Origin: Shinella granuli
GTDB lineage: Bacteria; Pseudomonadota; Alphaproteobacteria; Rhizobiales; Rhizobiaceae
Assembly: GCF_004341885.1 (NCBI RefSeq)
Contig: NZ_SLVX01000001.1
Location: forward strand, 372,001 to 436,000
Length of the DNA stretch: 64,000 bases
Reading direction: 5' to 3'
Shown here: piece after piece, positions 19,592-31,636 of the stretch
Position numbering within the stretch: the first letter of the stretch is position 1
Layout: each line of letters starts with the position of its first letter
Made by a program: the position numbers and the translations under genes
Notes under the pieces: model-generated
The model's input: the letters and a program-made list of their open reading frames with translations, nothing else
What the model was told of the DNA's origin: nothing
The model's database searches: none

Positions 19592-20919
19592 GCATTTTCG
19601 GTTCGTCCCATTTCGGCCTGCCGCGCTTGAAGCCGCTTTCCTCCAAGCGGGCGCATGTCGTTTCGGTCCTCGACATCGGCTCCACCAAGATCGTCTGCAT
19701 GATCGGCCGGCTGACGCCGCGCGCCGAAAGCGAGATCCTCCCGGGCCGCACGCACAATGTGGAGGTCATCGGCATCGGCCACCAGAAGTCGCGCGGCGTG
19801 AAGAACGGTGTCATCACCGATCTGGATGCCGCCGAAAGCGTGGTGCGCCTCGCGGTCGATGCCGCCGAGCGCATGGCGGGCCTTACCATCGAGAGCCTGA
19901 TCGTCAACGTCTCGGCCGGCCGCCTGCAGAGCGACGTCTACACCGCCACCATCGATCTCGGCGGCCAGGAAGTGGACGCCAACGACCTGCGCAAGGTGCT
20001 CGCCGTCGCCGGCCAGCAGTCGCTGCGCCAGGACCGCGCCATCCTCCACTCGCTGCCGACGGGCTTCTCGCTCGACGGCGAGCGCGGCATCCGCGATCCG
20101 CTCTCCATGTTCGGCGACGTGCTCGGCGTCGACATGCATGTGCTGACGGCCGAACGCGCCGCGCTGAAGAACCTCGAACTCTGCATCAACCGCGCCCACC
20201 TCTCCGTCGAGGGCATGGTGGCGACGCCCTATGCGAGCGGCCTTTCGGCCCTCGTCGACGACGAGGTCGAACTCGGCTGCGCCTCGATCGACATGGGCGG
20301 CGGCACGACGACGATCTCCGTCTTCGCCGAAGGCAAGCTGGTGCATTCCGACGCCGTCTCGCTTGGCGGCCACCACGTCACGACGGATCTTGCGCGCGGT
20401 CTGTCGACCCGCATCGAAGATGCCGAACGCCTGAAGGTCGTGCACGGCTCGGCCCTGCCGAACGCCGGCGACGAACGCGATATCGTCACCGTCCCGCCGA
20501 TCGGCGAGGACGACCGCGACCAGCCGACCCATGTGCCGCGCGCGCTGCTGTCGCGCATCGTGCGCGCCCGCATCGAGGAGACGCTCGAACTCATCCGCGA
20601 CCGCATCCAGCGCTCCGGCTTCTCGCCGATCGTCGGGAAAAGGATCGTGCTGACGGGCGGCGCCAGCCAGCTCACCGGCCTGCCGGAAGCGGCCCGCCGC
20701 ATCCTCGCCCGCAACGTCCGCATCGGCCGCCCGCTCGGCGTCTCCGGCCTGCCGACGGCGGCCAAGGGCCCGGCCTTTTCGACGGCGGTGGGCCTGATGA
20801 TCTATCCGCAGGTCGCGGAACTGGAAGAACACGCTGTGCAGGGCGGCATGCTCTCGCAGCTCACGGGTGGCAACGGCCGCATTGCCCGCATGGGCCAGTG
20901 GCTGAAGGAGAGTTTCTGA
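19588..20919 (+). CDS. ftsA: Cell division protein FtsA
   Basis: This 443-aa actin-fold ATPase anchors FtsZ filaments to the inner membrane. Phosphate-binding segments LDIGSTKIVCMIG (near 29) and ASIDMGGGTTTIS (near 233), the connecting loop, and the 1C subdomain between them are visible. The protein ends in the amphipathic membrane-targeting helix (MGQWLKESF). The frame is open far upstream through ftsQ, but ATG 19588 overlapping the ftsQ stop gives the usual MSIFG start. The N-terminus is about 20 residues longer than in E. coli, as in other rhizobia. Confidence 0.96.
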   Translation: MSIFGSSHFGLPRLKPLSSKRAHVVSVLDIGSTKIVCMIGRLTPRAESEILPGRTHNVEVIGIGHQKSRGVKNGVITDLDAAESVVRLAVDAAERMAGLTIESLIVNVSAGRLQSDVYTATIDLGGQEVDANDLRKVLAVAGQQSLRQDRAILHSLPTGFSLDGERGIRDPLSMFGDVLGVDMHVLTAERAALKNLELCINRAHLSVEGMVATPYASGLSALVDDEVELGCASIDMGGGTTTISVFAEGKLVHSDAVSLGGHHVTTDLARGLSTRIEDAERLKVVHGSALPNAGDERDIVTVPPIGEDDRDQPTHVPRALLSRIVRARIEETLELIRDRIQRSGFSPIVGKRIVLTGGASQLTGLPEAARRILARNVRIGRPLGVSGLPTAAKGPAFSTAVGLMIYPQVAELEEHAVQGGMLSQLTGGNGRIARMGQWLKESF

Positions 20920-20923
20920 CGGG

Positions 20924-21000
20924 TTTCCCGGCGGCGTTACGGCCGGGAAAGACCGACACTTGAGTTTTGGGAATAGACCGGCTGGGCGAAGCAGCCGGAA
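20924..21000 (+). promoter_or_regulatory. Two hairpins in the ftsA-ftsZ gap
   Basis: A perfect nine-bp stem TTTCCCGGC/GCCGGGAAA (20924-20932, 20942-20950) and a seven-bp stem CCGGCTG/CAGCCGG (about 20980-21000) lie in the 98-bp gap. The second ends about 17 bases before the ftsZ ATG. Neither is followed by T residues, so they are more likely RNA-processing or translation-control structures than terminators. A dedicated ftsZ promoter could also lie here. Confidence 0.45.
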
Positions 21001-21017
21001 ACGAAAGGAACACTGCA

Positions 21018-22754
21018 ATGACTATCAAGCTCCAGAAGCCGGACATCACCGAGCTGAAGCCCCGCATCACCGTCTTCGGTGTTGGCGGGGGCGGTGGCAA
21101 TGCTGTCAACAACATGATCACCGCGGGCCTGGAAGGCGTCGACTTCGTCGTCGCCAACACCGACGCCCAGGCGCTGACGATGACCAAGGCTTCGCGGATC
21201 ATCCAGATGGGCGTCGCCGTCACGGAAGGCCTCGGCGCCGGCTCGCAGCCGGAAGTCGGCCGCGCCGCCGCGGAAGAGTGCATCGACGAGATCATCGATC
21301 ACCTGAACGGCACCCACATGTGCTTCGTCACCGCCGGCATGGGCGGCGGCACGGGCACGGGCGCAGCGCCGGTCGTCGCCCAGGCGGCCCGCAACAAGGG
21401 CATCCTGACCGTCGGCGTCGTCACCAAGCCGTTCCACTTCGAAGGCGGCCGCCGCATGCGTCTTGCCGAAGAGGGCATCCAGGAACTGCAGAAGTCGGTC
21501 GACACGCTGATCGTCATCCCGAACCAGAATCTCTTCCGCATCGCCAACGACAAGACCACGTTTGCCGACGCCTTCGCGATGGCCGACCAGGTGCTCTATT
21601 CGGGCGTCGCCTGCATCACCGACCTCATGGTCAAGGAAGGCCTCATCAACCTCGACTTCGCCGACGTCCGCTCGGTGATGCGCGAGATGGGTCGCGCCAT
21701 GATGGGTACGGGCGAAGCGTCGGGCGAAGGCCGCGCCATGGCCGCCGCGGAAGCGGCGATCGCCAACCCGCTGCTCGACGAGACCTCGATGAAGGGCGCG
21801 CAGGGCCTCTTGATCTCCATCACCGGCGGTCGTGACCTCACCCTCTTCGAAGTCGACGAAGCCGCGACCCGCATCCGCGAGGAAGTCGATCCGGACGCAA
21901 ACATCATCCTTGGCGCAACCTTCGACGAAGAGCTCGAAGGCCTCATCCGCGTCTCCGTTGTTGCAACCGGTATCGACCGCGCGGCCTCGGAGGTGGCTGC
22001 GCGTCATGCTGACTTTCGCAGCCACAGCAAGCCGGTAGTCCGCCCCTCCGCCGCCGTTCCGGTCCAGCCGCAGGTTCAGGCCGCCGCGCCCCAGCCGCAG
22101 CCGGTCCAGCAGCAGCCCGTCATGCAGCAGCCGGTCGCCCAGCAGCCGGTGGTCGACCCGATCGCCGAAGCCATCCGCGCCTCGGAAGAGAGCCTGGAGC
22201 GGGAACTCGCCATTCCGGTGAACCGCCCGGCTCCGGTCCAGCAGCCGGTCGCTTCCGTCCAGGAAGAGCCGCGCCTGCAGAACCGCCTCTTCGCCGCCCC
22301 GGCCGAGATGCCGGTGCAGCGTCCGGTCCAGCAGCAGCCGGTGCAGCAGGCCCCGGTCATGCAGCAGCGCGTCGAGCCCGCCGCTCCGATCATCCGTCAG
22401 GAGCCGCAGACCATGCGCATGCCGAAGATCGAGGACTTCCCGCCGGTCGTGCAGGCCGAGATCGACCACCGCTCCGCCCAGCAGCCGGCCGCCGCGCACA
22501 GCGAAGAGCGGGGCCCGATGGGCCTGCTCAAGCGCCTGACGTCCTCGCTCGGCCGTCACGAGGAGCCGCAGGCCGCCCAGGAGCCGGTCGCCCAGCCGCA
22601 GCAGCAGCGCCGCCCGCTCTCGGCCGAAGCCAGCCTCTACGCCCCGCGTCGCGGCCAGCTCGACGACCACGGCCGCGCCAACCCGCAGCCGCGTTCGCTC
22701 GGTGAGGACGACCAGCTCGAAATCCCGGCCTTCCTGCGCCGCCAGTCGAACTGA
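21018..22754 (+). CDS. ftsZ: Cell division protein FtsZ (long alphaproteobacterial form)
   Basis: This 578-aa tubulin-like GTPase forms the Z ring. The GTPase domain (about 15-330) has the nucleotide loop [13 protein letters not shown], the tubulin signature [13 protein letters not shown] (near 108) and the T7 synergy loop [11 protein letters not shown] (near 208). A disordered linker of roughly 220 residues rich in Q, P, V and A follows (22040-22700). The protein ends in the conserved C-terminal peptide [12 protein letters not shown] that binds FtsA and other partners. Typical FtsZ is about 380 aa; the extra length is all linker, as in other rhizobia. ATG 21018 has AAAGGAA upstream. Confidence 0.97.
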   Translation: MTIKLQKPDITELKPRITVFGVGGGGGNAVNNMITAGLEGVDFVVANTDAQALTMTKASRIIQMGVAVTEGLGAGSQPEVGRAAAEECIDEIIDHLNGTHMCFVTAGMGGGTGTGAAPVVAQAARNKGILTVGVVTKPFHFEGGRRMRLAEEGIQELQKSVDTLIVIPNQNLFRIANDKTTFADAFAMADQVLYSGVACITDLMVKEGLINLDFADVRSVMREMGRAMMGTGEASGEGRAMAAAEAAIANPLLDETSMKGAQGLLISITGGRDLTLFEVDEAATRIREEVDPDANIILGATFDEELEGLIRVSVVATGIDRAASEVAARHADFRSHSKPVVRPSAAVPVQPQVQAAAPQPQPVQQQPVMQQPVAQQPVVDPIAEAIRASEESLERELAIPVNRPAPVQQPVASVQEEPRLQNRLFAAPAEMPVQRPVQQQPVQQAPVMQQRVEPAAPIIRQEPQTMRMPKIEDFPPVVQAEIDHRSAQQPAAAHSEERGPMGLLKRLTSSLGRHEEPQAAQEPVAQPQQQRRPLSAEASLYAPRRGQLDDHGRANPQPRSLGEDDQLEIPAFLRRQSN

Positions 22755-22777
22755 GGCCTTCTTCGGAGCCCGTTTTC

Positions 22778-22810
22778 AAAATGCCCGGACCCTCGTCCGG
22801 GCATTTTTGA
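22778..22810 (+). terminator. Rho-independent terminator after ftsZ
   Basis: A nine-bp perfect stem ATGCCCGGA/TCCGGGCAT (22781-22789 and 22796-22804) with a six-base loop is followed by TTTT and preceded by AAAA. It closes the ddlB-ftsQAZ block. Confidence 0.92.
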
Positions 22811-23116
22811 TTCCCGTCTGATATCAAGAGCTTGCCGCTGGAATAAAGCGTAACAAAGCGAAAGAAACAGTGATTTGTGTAGCCCTGAGGGACCTACTAC
22901 ATTCAGCCTAGGCACAGGGGCCAGTCAGGGATCGGATGCCGGCATCACGCCGGAGCGCATCAAATCACTCCAGACGTTGAGGCGGACTTGTCGGTGGGCG
23001 CAGCGCGCCCGGCCAGGGGTATCCTTGGGCCAATGAAATACCGGGGGCTCCCGCGAGCCCATGAAAGACGGAATGTCGGCGAGAAATGAGCCGACAGTAA
23101 GACGAGGCGAATGCAC
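22811..23116. other. Intergenic leader upstream of lpxC
   Basis: About 300 bp without a gene. It contains a moderately AT-rich stretch at 22850-22880 suitable for a promoter but no clear -35/-10 pair. A hairpin GGGCTC-CCGC-GAGCCC lies at 23045-23060, about 57 bases before the lpxC start. No riboswitch is recognised. Confidence 0.4.
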
Positions 23117-24073
23117 ATGACGATCGGTATGCTCGGTTTCCAGACGACGATTGCGAGCCCTGTGACCATTTCGGGCACGGGTGTCCATTCCGGCGCTGCC
23201 GTGTCGATCATCTTCAACCCGGCCGAAGCCGACAGCGGCATCGTCTTCCAGCGCCTGCATAACGACGGCACCGTCAGCGAATACCGCGCGGTCTCCGCGC
23301 AGGTCGGCAACACGGATCTGTGCACCGTGCTCGGCTTCACGCCCGCGACGTCGATCGCCACCGTCGAGCACGTCATGGCCGCGCTCTATGCGCTCGGCCT
23401 CGACAATGTCCTCATCGAAGTCCACGGCGCCGAAATGCCGATCATGGACGGCAGTTCCGCGCCCTTCATCGACGCGATCGACCAGGTCGGCCTCGTCCCG
23501 CTCGCCGTCAAGCGCCGCTATATCCGCATCGTCAAGCCGGTGCGCGTCGAGGCCGGCGCCTCCTGGGCCGAGTTCTCGCCCTATGACGGCACGCGATTCG
23601 AGGTCGAGATCGATTTCGACTGCCCGCTGATCGGCCGCCAGTCCTGGAAGGGCGACCTGACGCCGATGACCTTCCGCAACGAACTGTCGCGCGCCCGCAC
23701 CTTCGGTTTCATGCGCGACGTGGAAAAGCTCTGGGCTGCCGGCTTTGCGCTCGGCTCGTCGCTGGAAAACTCCGTCGTCATCTCCGACGACAACGCTGTG
23801 ATCAATGTCGAGGGCCTGCGCTACGCCAAGGACGAGTTCGTGCGCCACAAGACGCTCGACGCGGTCGGCGACCTTGCGCTTGCCGGCGCGCAGTTCATCG
23901 GCTGCTACCGCTCCTATCGCGGCGGCCACAAGATGAACGCCCATGCGCTGAAGGCGCTGCTCAGCGACCGCACGGCCTATGAGGTCGTCGAAGCCGCCGC
24001 GCCGCGCTCGCGCCCCGGCCAGCGCGAGCTGATCGCCGTCAATGCGCCGGAATTCGCACCCTGGTCCCTTTGA
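23117..24073 (+). CDS. lpxC: UDP-3-O-acyl-N-acetylglucosamine deacetylase LpxC
   Basis: This 318-aa zinc enzyme commits UDP-3-O-acyl-GlcNAc to lipid A synthesis. Zinc and catalytic motifs are in order: TVEHVMAALYALGLDN (zinc histidine, near 77), MDGSSAPF (near 104), KTLDAVGDLAL (zinc His/Asp region, near 244) and GHKMNAHALKAL (catalytic His, near 272). Two in-frame ATGs lie at 23111 and 23117; the second is preferred since the GAGG ribosome site is nine bases from it but only three from the first. Position after ftsZ is the conserved order. Confidence 0.96.
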   Translation: MTIGMLGFQTTIASPVTISGTGVHSGAAVSIIFNPAEADSGIVFQRLHNDGTVSEYRAVSAQVGNTDLCTVLGFTPATSIATVEHVMAALYALGLDNVLIEVHGAEMPIMDGSSAPFIDAIDQVGLVPLAVKRRYIRIVKPVRVEAGASWAEFSPYDGTRFEVEIDFDCPLIGRQSWKGDLTPMTFRNELSRARTFGFMRDVEKLWAAGFALGSSLENSVVISDDNAVINVEGLRYAKDEFVRHKTLDAVGDLALAGAQFIGCYRSYRGGHKMNAHALKALLSDRTAYEVVEAAAPRSRPGQRELIAVNAPEFAPWSL

Positions 24074-24227
24074 GGGGAACGTTCCCGGCCGCCGCTTTCC
24101 AGCCAGCCTTGCCATAAAAATGCGTTAATGCGTCGGCATGGCGTTGCGGTCTTCAGGCATTTGGAGATACAACGCGGGGCGCGCGCGGCGGGTCACTGCA
24201 TCGCGTCCGTTGAACTGGGATTGTCAC

Positions 24228-25094
24228 ATGGTTGTTGCAGGGTCTGTTGGTGTGAAGAAGACGGCGCGCATTGTCTATCTTACGCTTTTTGCGGCAGCTT
24301 CGCCTGTCGTTCTTTCCGCGTGCCAGTCGGATCCGGACATCGACATCACCAAGCTGACCGGCGAGACCGAACCCGCCGACACGCTTTACAACCAGGGCCT
24401 TGCCAACCTCAATGCCGGCAAGGTGGGGGAGGCGAGCCGCAAGTTCGAGGCCGTCGACCGCCAGCACCCCTTCTCCGAGGAAGCGCGCAAGGCGCTCGTC
24501 ATGTCGGCCTTCACGAATTATCGCCAGGGTCGCAACGAAGAGGCGATCGCCGCCGGCAAGCGCTATCTCAACCTGTATCCGGGCTCTTCCGATGCGGCCT
24601 ACGCGCAGTACATCGTCGGCCTTGCCTACTGGAAGCAGATCCCGAGCGTGACGCAGGACCAGCGTGCCTCCCAGCAGACGCTGGAAGCCATGCAGGCCGT
24701 CGTCGAGAACTATCCCGATTCGGAATATGTCGAGGACGCGCAGACCAAGATGCGCTTTGCCCGCGACCAGCTCGCCGGCAAGGAAATGCAGGTCGGCCGC
24801 TACTATCTCGAGCGCAAGGAATATATCGCGGCCGCCAGCCGCTTCCGCGTCGTCGTCGAGAAATATCCGATGACCAACCAGATCGAGGAAGCGCTCGCCC
24901 GTCTCGTCGAGACCTATTACGCCATGGGCGTTGATACGGAAGCGCAGACGGCCGCGGCGGTGCTCGGCCATAACTATCCCGACAGCCAGTGGTATGCCGA
25001 CAGCTACAAGCTGCTTCAGTCGAAGGGGCTTGAGCCGCGTGAAAACAGCGGATCCTGGATTTCGCGCGCCGGCAAGAACCTGCTCGGCGTCTGA
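24228..25094 (+). CDS. bamD: Outer membrane protein assembly factor BamD (lipoprotein)
   Basis: This 288-aa lipoprotein is part of the BAM complex inserting beta-barrels into the outer membrane. A signal peptide ends in a lipobox LSAC with the lipidated cysteine at residue 32. TPR-like helical repeats follow, for example [15 protein letters not shown] (near 48) and [13 protein letters not shown] (near 105). A GTG eight codons downstream (24252, [10 protein letters not shown]) would give a more canonical signal peptide and is a real alternative start. recN follows after 18 bp. Confidence 0.93.
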   Translation: MVVAGSVGVKKTARIVYLTLFAAASPVVLSACQSDPDIDITKLTGETEPADTLYNQGLANLNAGKVGEASRKFEAVDRQHPFSEEARKALVMSAFTNYRQGRNEEAIAAGKRYLNLYPGSSDAAYAQYIVGLAYWKQIPSVTQDQRASQQTLEAMQAVVENYPDSEYVEDAQTKMRFARDQLAGKEMQVGRYYLERKEYIAAASRFRVVVEKYPMTNQIEEALARLVETYYAMGVDTEAQTAAAVLGHNYPDSQWYADSYKLLQSKGLEPRENSGSWISRAGKNLLGV

Positions 25095-25112
25095 CCGAAG
25101 AGCAAACACGGC

Positions 25113-26783
25113 ATGCTGGCGCAGCTTTCGATCCGCGATATCGTCCTGATCGAACGGCTCGACCTCGCTTTCGAGCCGGGTCTCTCCGTGCTGACGGGCG
25201 AGACGGGCGCCGGCAAGTCCATCCTTCTCGACAGCCTGTCGCTCGCCCTTGGCGGGCGGGGTGACGGCTCTCTGGTGCGCCACGGCGTGGAGCGCGGCCA
25301 GGTGACGGCCGTCTTCGACGTGCCGCCCGGCCATGCCGCCCGTGCGCTGCTGCGCGACAACGGCATAGACGACGACGGCGACCTCATCTTCCGCCGCCAG
25401 CAATCCGCCGACGGGCGCACCAAGGCCTTCGTCAACGACCAGCCGGTCTCCGTGCAGTTGATGCGGCAGGCCGGCCAGCGTCTCGTCGAGATCCACGGTC
25501 AGCACGACGACCGCGCGCTCGTCGACACCGATGCGCACCGCCTGCTGCTCGATGCCTTCGGCGGCCTCGGCGAGGCGGCGGGCGATGTCGGCACGCTCTA
25601 TCACCAGTGGAAGGAGGCCGAACGCACGCTGCGCCGCCACCGCGAAAAGGTGGAGGCCGCTGCCCGCGAGGCCGATTACCTGCGCTCCTCCGTCGAGGAA
25701 CTGGAGGCCCTCTCGCCGCAGGACGGCGAGGAGGATGCGCTGGCGGAAACCCGCGCCCGCATGATGAAGGCCGAGCGCATCGCCGGCGACATCAACGAGG
25801 CGAGCGAGTTCCTGAACGGCAATGCCTCGCCCGTGCCGCTCATCGCGGCGCTCGTGCGCCGCCTGGAGCGCAAGAGCCACGAGGCGCCGGGCCTTCTGGA
25901 GGAGACGGTCGAACTGCTCGACCAGGCGCTGAACCAGCTTTCCGATGCGCAGATGGCCGTCGAGGTGGCGCTGCGCAAGACCGAATACGACCCCAAGGAG
26001 CTGGAGCGCACGGAGGAGCGTCTTTTCGCGCTGCGCGCCGCCGCGCGCAAATATTCCGTGCCCGTCACCGGCCTTCCGGCGCTTGCAGCCAAGATGATCG
26101 CCGATCTTGCCGATCTCGATGCCGGCGAGGAGAAGCTGGTGCGGCTTCAGGCCCATCTTGCCGAGACGCGCGCCGCATTCGACCAGGCCGCCCGCGCGCT
26201 CTCCGACAAGCGGCACCATGCGGCCGAGGCGCTCGCCGCCGCCGTGATGGCGGAACTGCCGGCGCTGAAGCTGGAGCGTGCGCGCTTCACCGTCGAGATC
26301 GCCACCGATCCGGAAGGCGGCGCGGAGGAGGGGATCGACACGGTCGAATTCCATGTCCAGACCAATCCCGGCACGCGCCCCGGCCCGATCATGAAGGTGG
26401 CCTCCGGCGGCGAACTCTCGCGCTTCCTGCTGGCGCTGAAGGTGGCGCTCGCCGATCGCGGCTCCGCGCCGACCCTCGTCTTCGACGAAATCGACACCGG
26501 CGTCGGCGGCGCGGTGGCCGATGCGATCGGCCAGCGGCTGAAGCGGCTCTCCTCGACCGTGCAGGTGCTCTCCGTCACCCACGCTCCGCAGGTCGCGGCC
26601 CGCGCGGCGACGCATCTGCTCATCTCCAAGGGGCCGGTCGAAGGCAGCGAGACGGTCGCCACCCGCGTCGCCCGGATGGATGACGGCGCCCGCACCGAGG
26701 AGATCGCCCGCATGCTCGCCGGCGCCTCGGTGACCGACGAGGCGAGGGCGGCCGCGGCGCGGCTGCTTTCAGGCGGGGTGTAG
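25113..26783 (+). CDS. recN: DNA repair protein RecN
   Basis: This 556-aa SMC-like ATPase acts in double-strand-break repair. The Walker A loop GETGAGKS lies near residue 30. Two central coiled-coil arms (about 150-220 and 290-370) flank a hinge. The C-terminal half has the ABC signature region SGGELSRFLLALKV (near 431) and Walker B LVFDEIDTGVGG (near 456). ATG 25113 is 18 bp after bamD. Confidence 0.96.
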   Translation: MLAQLSIRDIVLIERLDLAFEPGLSVLTGETGAGKSILLDSLSLALGGRGDGSLVRHGVERGQVTAVFDVPPGHAARALLRDNGIDDDGDLIFRRQQSADGRTKAFVNDQPVSVQLMRQAGQRLVEIHGQHDDRALVDTDAHRLLLDAFGGLGEAAGDVGTLYHQWKEAERTLRRHREKVEAAAREADYLRSSVEELEALSPQDGEEDALAETRARMMKAERIAGDINEASEFLNGNASPVPLIAALVRRLERKSHEAPGLLEETVELLDQALNQLSDAQMAVEVALRKTEYDPKELERTEERLFALRAAARKYSVPVTGLPALAAKMIADLADLDAGEEKLVRLQAHLAETRAAFDQAARALSDKRHHAAEALAAAVMAELPALKLERARFTVEIATDPEGGAEEGIDTVEFHVQTNPGTRPGPIMKVASGGELSRFLLALKVALADRGSAPTLVFDEIDTGVGGAVADAIGQRLKRLSSTVQVLSVTHAPQVAARAATHLLISKGPVEGSETVATRVARMDDGARTEEIARMLAGASVTDEARAAAARLLSGGV

Positions 26784-26791
26784 CGAGGCTG

Positions 26792-26947
26792 CCCCTCATC
26801 CGCCTGCCGGCACCTTCTCCCCGCAAGCGGGGCGAAGGGCGATGTGGCTCCGTTCCCAAACAATCGGCGGAGAAAATCTGGGAAGCCCGGGCGGCGTTCC
26901 CCTTCTCCCCGCTTGCGGGGAGAAGGTCGCGGCAGCGGGATGAGGGG
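26792..26947. repeat. Inverted-repeat element, family C copy 1 (recN-ligA gap)
   Basis: The outer arms begin CCCCTCATCC at 26792 and end GGATGAGGGG at 26947. Over about 33 bases the arms pair with few mismatches (CTGCCGG, ACCTTCTCCCCGC). Inside each arm is a nested hairpin CCCCGC-nn-GCGGGG. A related element lies at 51849-51962. It fills most of the recN-ligA gap and has no coding capacity. Confidence 0.8.
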
Positions 26948-26982
26948 TTGTTCCATCTTTCCTTTCGTCAGCTTTTCTCTAA

Positions 26983-30070
<3,088 letters not shown>

Positions 30071-30177
30071 GGTGGAGCCTTGCAGGGTCGGTCGAATGCC
30101 CATTTCGATGCGGACATGGATACTTGCGTTTGTTCAATCCCCAGATGCGAAATTGGTTCCCGTTTTCACGCCGGCCG

Positions 30178-30588
30178 TCACGGATCGGTGTAGCCGGCGG
30201 CGCGGATCTCCACCCGCCGCCCGGCCGGATCGTTTGCGAACAGGAGGGCGCCTGTCGATTTCGATTCCGCGGCGACATAGTCGAAGATCACATGGTTCTC
30301 CTCGACGATCTTCTCTCCCTCCGTCAGCCGGCCGAGGACGGTGACGGCGGCGGCGGTCGTGGTCGCGGAATTGGCAATGTCGAAGGTGACGCGATATCCG
30401 GCGCCGGTCTTCTCCGTCGCCAGCACCACGATGGAAAGGTCCGGCGGTGTCGCTTCCCGCGTGAAGGCCTCCCAGCCGATCCAGCCGAGCATGCCGGCAA
30501 TCAGCAGGGCGGAAACGAGGCCGGTCAGCCACTCGATCCAGTGCGGATCGTGACTTTCCCTGTGGCGGCCCTGTTCGGATCGGGTCAT
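30178..30588 (-). CDS. TIGR02588 family protein, single-pass membrane protein of unknown function
   Basis: This 136-aa protein has a short cytoplasmic N-terminus, one transmembrane helix (about 19-40, WLTGLVSALLIAGMLGWIGW) and an extracytoplasmic beta-rich domain (DLSIVVLATEKTGAGYRVTF) ending at the C-terminus. It matches my knowledge of TIGR02588, described as always forming a two-gene pair with the polytopic TIGR02587 family. The partner lies immediately upstream (7-bp gap). No enzymatic motif is visible; the domain resembles a small ligand-binding or adaptor fold. Function unknown. Confidence 0.78.
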   Translation of the reverse strand: MTRSEQGRHRESHDPHWIEWLTGLVSALLIAGMLGWIGWEAFTREATPPDLSIVVLATEKTGAGYRVTFDIANSATTTAAAVTVLGRLTEGEKIVEENHVIFDYVAAESKSTGALLFANDPAGRRVEIRAAGYTDP

Positions 30589-30595
30589 GGCGGCC

Positions 30596-31426
30596 TCACA
30601 GGATCAGCCGCGCAGCGGCGGCGCCGAGCGCGGCGGGAAAGCCGAGCACGATGACGGACAGCATGATCTCGACCGGCGAGCTGTCGTCGAGGCGTTCGAA
30701 GATCCATAGCGCCAAGACGCTGATCGCCAGCGCGACGACGTAGCCGGGCAGGGTGAAGCGCACGAAGGCGTGCCACCAGGGTGTCTGCGGCGAAAGCTCG
30801 TGGCCGCCGATGAAGGACACCGCATAGACAAAGCCGTGCATGAGGGCGATGGAGAGGAGGGAGACGACGAGGGCATGCCAGATCGTCATCTTGTAGGCGA
30901 GCACCATCATCTCGTCGGTCGGCGCGATGTTGAGCGAAAGGAAGAGCGCGCCGGCCGCCATCAGGAGCAGTTCGCCGGGATAGCTCGTCTCCCTGGTGTC
31001 GGCATCGTCCTCACTGTGGCCGAGCTGGCTGCGGCCGAGCATGGCGCCGATGCTGGCGGGAACCGATTGCAGCGCGACCTTGCCGACAAGTTCGCTCGCC
31101 GGCATGCCGCCGCGCAGGAGGCCGAGCGCCGTCAGCACCACCAGGCTGGTCAGGATGCCGATGCCGTAGGCGATCGCCGCGTCGCGTGTCGCCTCGCGCC
31201 AGCTGAAGGTCTTCTCGAAGCCGATGCGGTGGGCGAGCAGGATCAGCAGGGGGATGTTGAGGAGCAGCAGCAGGAACAGGCGCTCGCGCGCCATGTAGAA
31301 GCCGAGATACCACATTTCCATGGTCATCAGCATGGGCAGTGCGAGGAAGAGGGCGCCGGCGACGCCCCGGCCGAGGCCGGTCACGAAGCGGTTGAACTCG
31401 TCCTTGTCGCCCTCGGCGCGTGTCAT
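30596..31426 (-). CDS. TIGR02587 family polytopic membrane protein of unknown function
   Basis: This 276-aa protein has about seven hydrophobic segments, for example GALFLALPMLMTMEMWYLGF and LFLLLLLNIPLLILLAH. It is recognised as TIGR02587, the constant partner of TIGR02588, reported from rhizobia and cyanobacteria. An acidic loop between helices (SEDDADTRETSYPGE, near 167) and a C-terminal helix pair are notable. ATG 31426 gives MTRAEGDKDEF; the frame is open upstream through a repeat but without a better start. No substrate can be assigned. Confidence 0.78.
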   Translation of the reverse strand: MTRAEGDKDEFNRFVTGLGRGVAGALFLALPMLMTMEMWYLGFYMARERLFLLLLLNIPLLILLAHRIGFEKTFSWREATRDAAIAYGIGILTSLVVLTALGLLRGGMPASELVGKVALQSVPASIGAMLGRSQLGHSEDDADTRETSYPGELLLMAAGALFLSLNIAPTDEMMVLAYKMTIWHALVVSLLSIALMHGFVYAVSFIGGHELSPQTPWWHAFVRFTLPGYVVALAISVLALWIFERLDDSSPVEIMLSVIVLGFPAALGAAAARLIL

Positions 31427-31526
31427 GAAAATCCCCTCGCAAAAGCGCGAGGGTAATGCGGCGCGGTGATGAAAGTTCCGCGCTGGATCGACAGGCCTGT
31501 TGGCCTTGGCTCCTGCTACGCTCTCC

Positions 31527-31583
31527 TCCGTCATGCTCGGGCTTGACCCGAGCATCCATCCCACCGGCACGCCGTGGATGACG
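31527..31583. repeat. Palindromic repeat, family A copy 2 (one intact arm)
   Basis: The left arm 31527-31559 matches family A, with the inner hairpin ATGCTCGGG-CTTGA-CCCGAGCAT. The right arm is reduced to TGGATGACG, so this copy looks decayed. It lies between the helicase and TIGR02587 genes, both on the - strand. Confidence 0.75.
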
Positions 31584-31636
31584 TTGAGAATGGCGCGCGG
31601 TGTGTCGCCAAACCACGGCCAAACGCGCCGGCCGCG

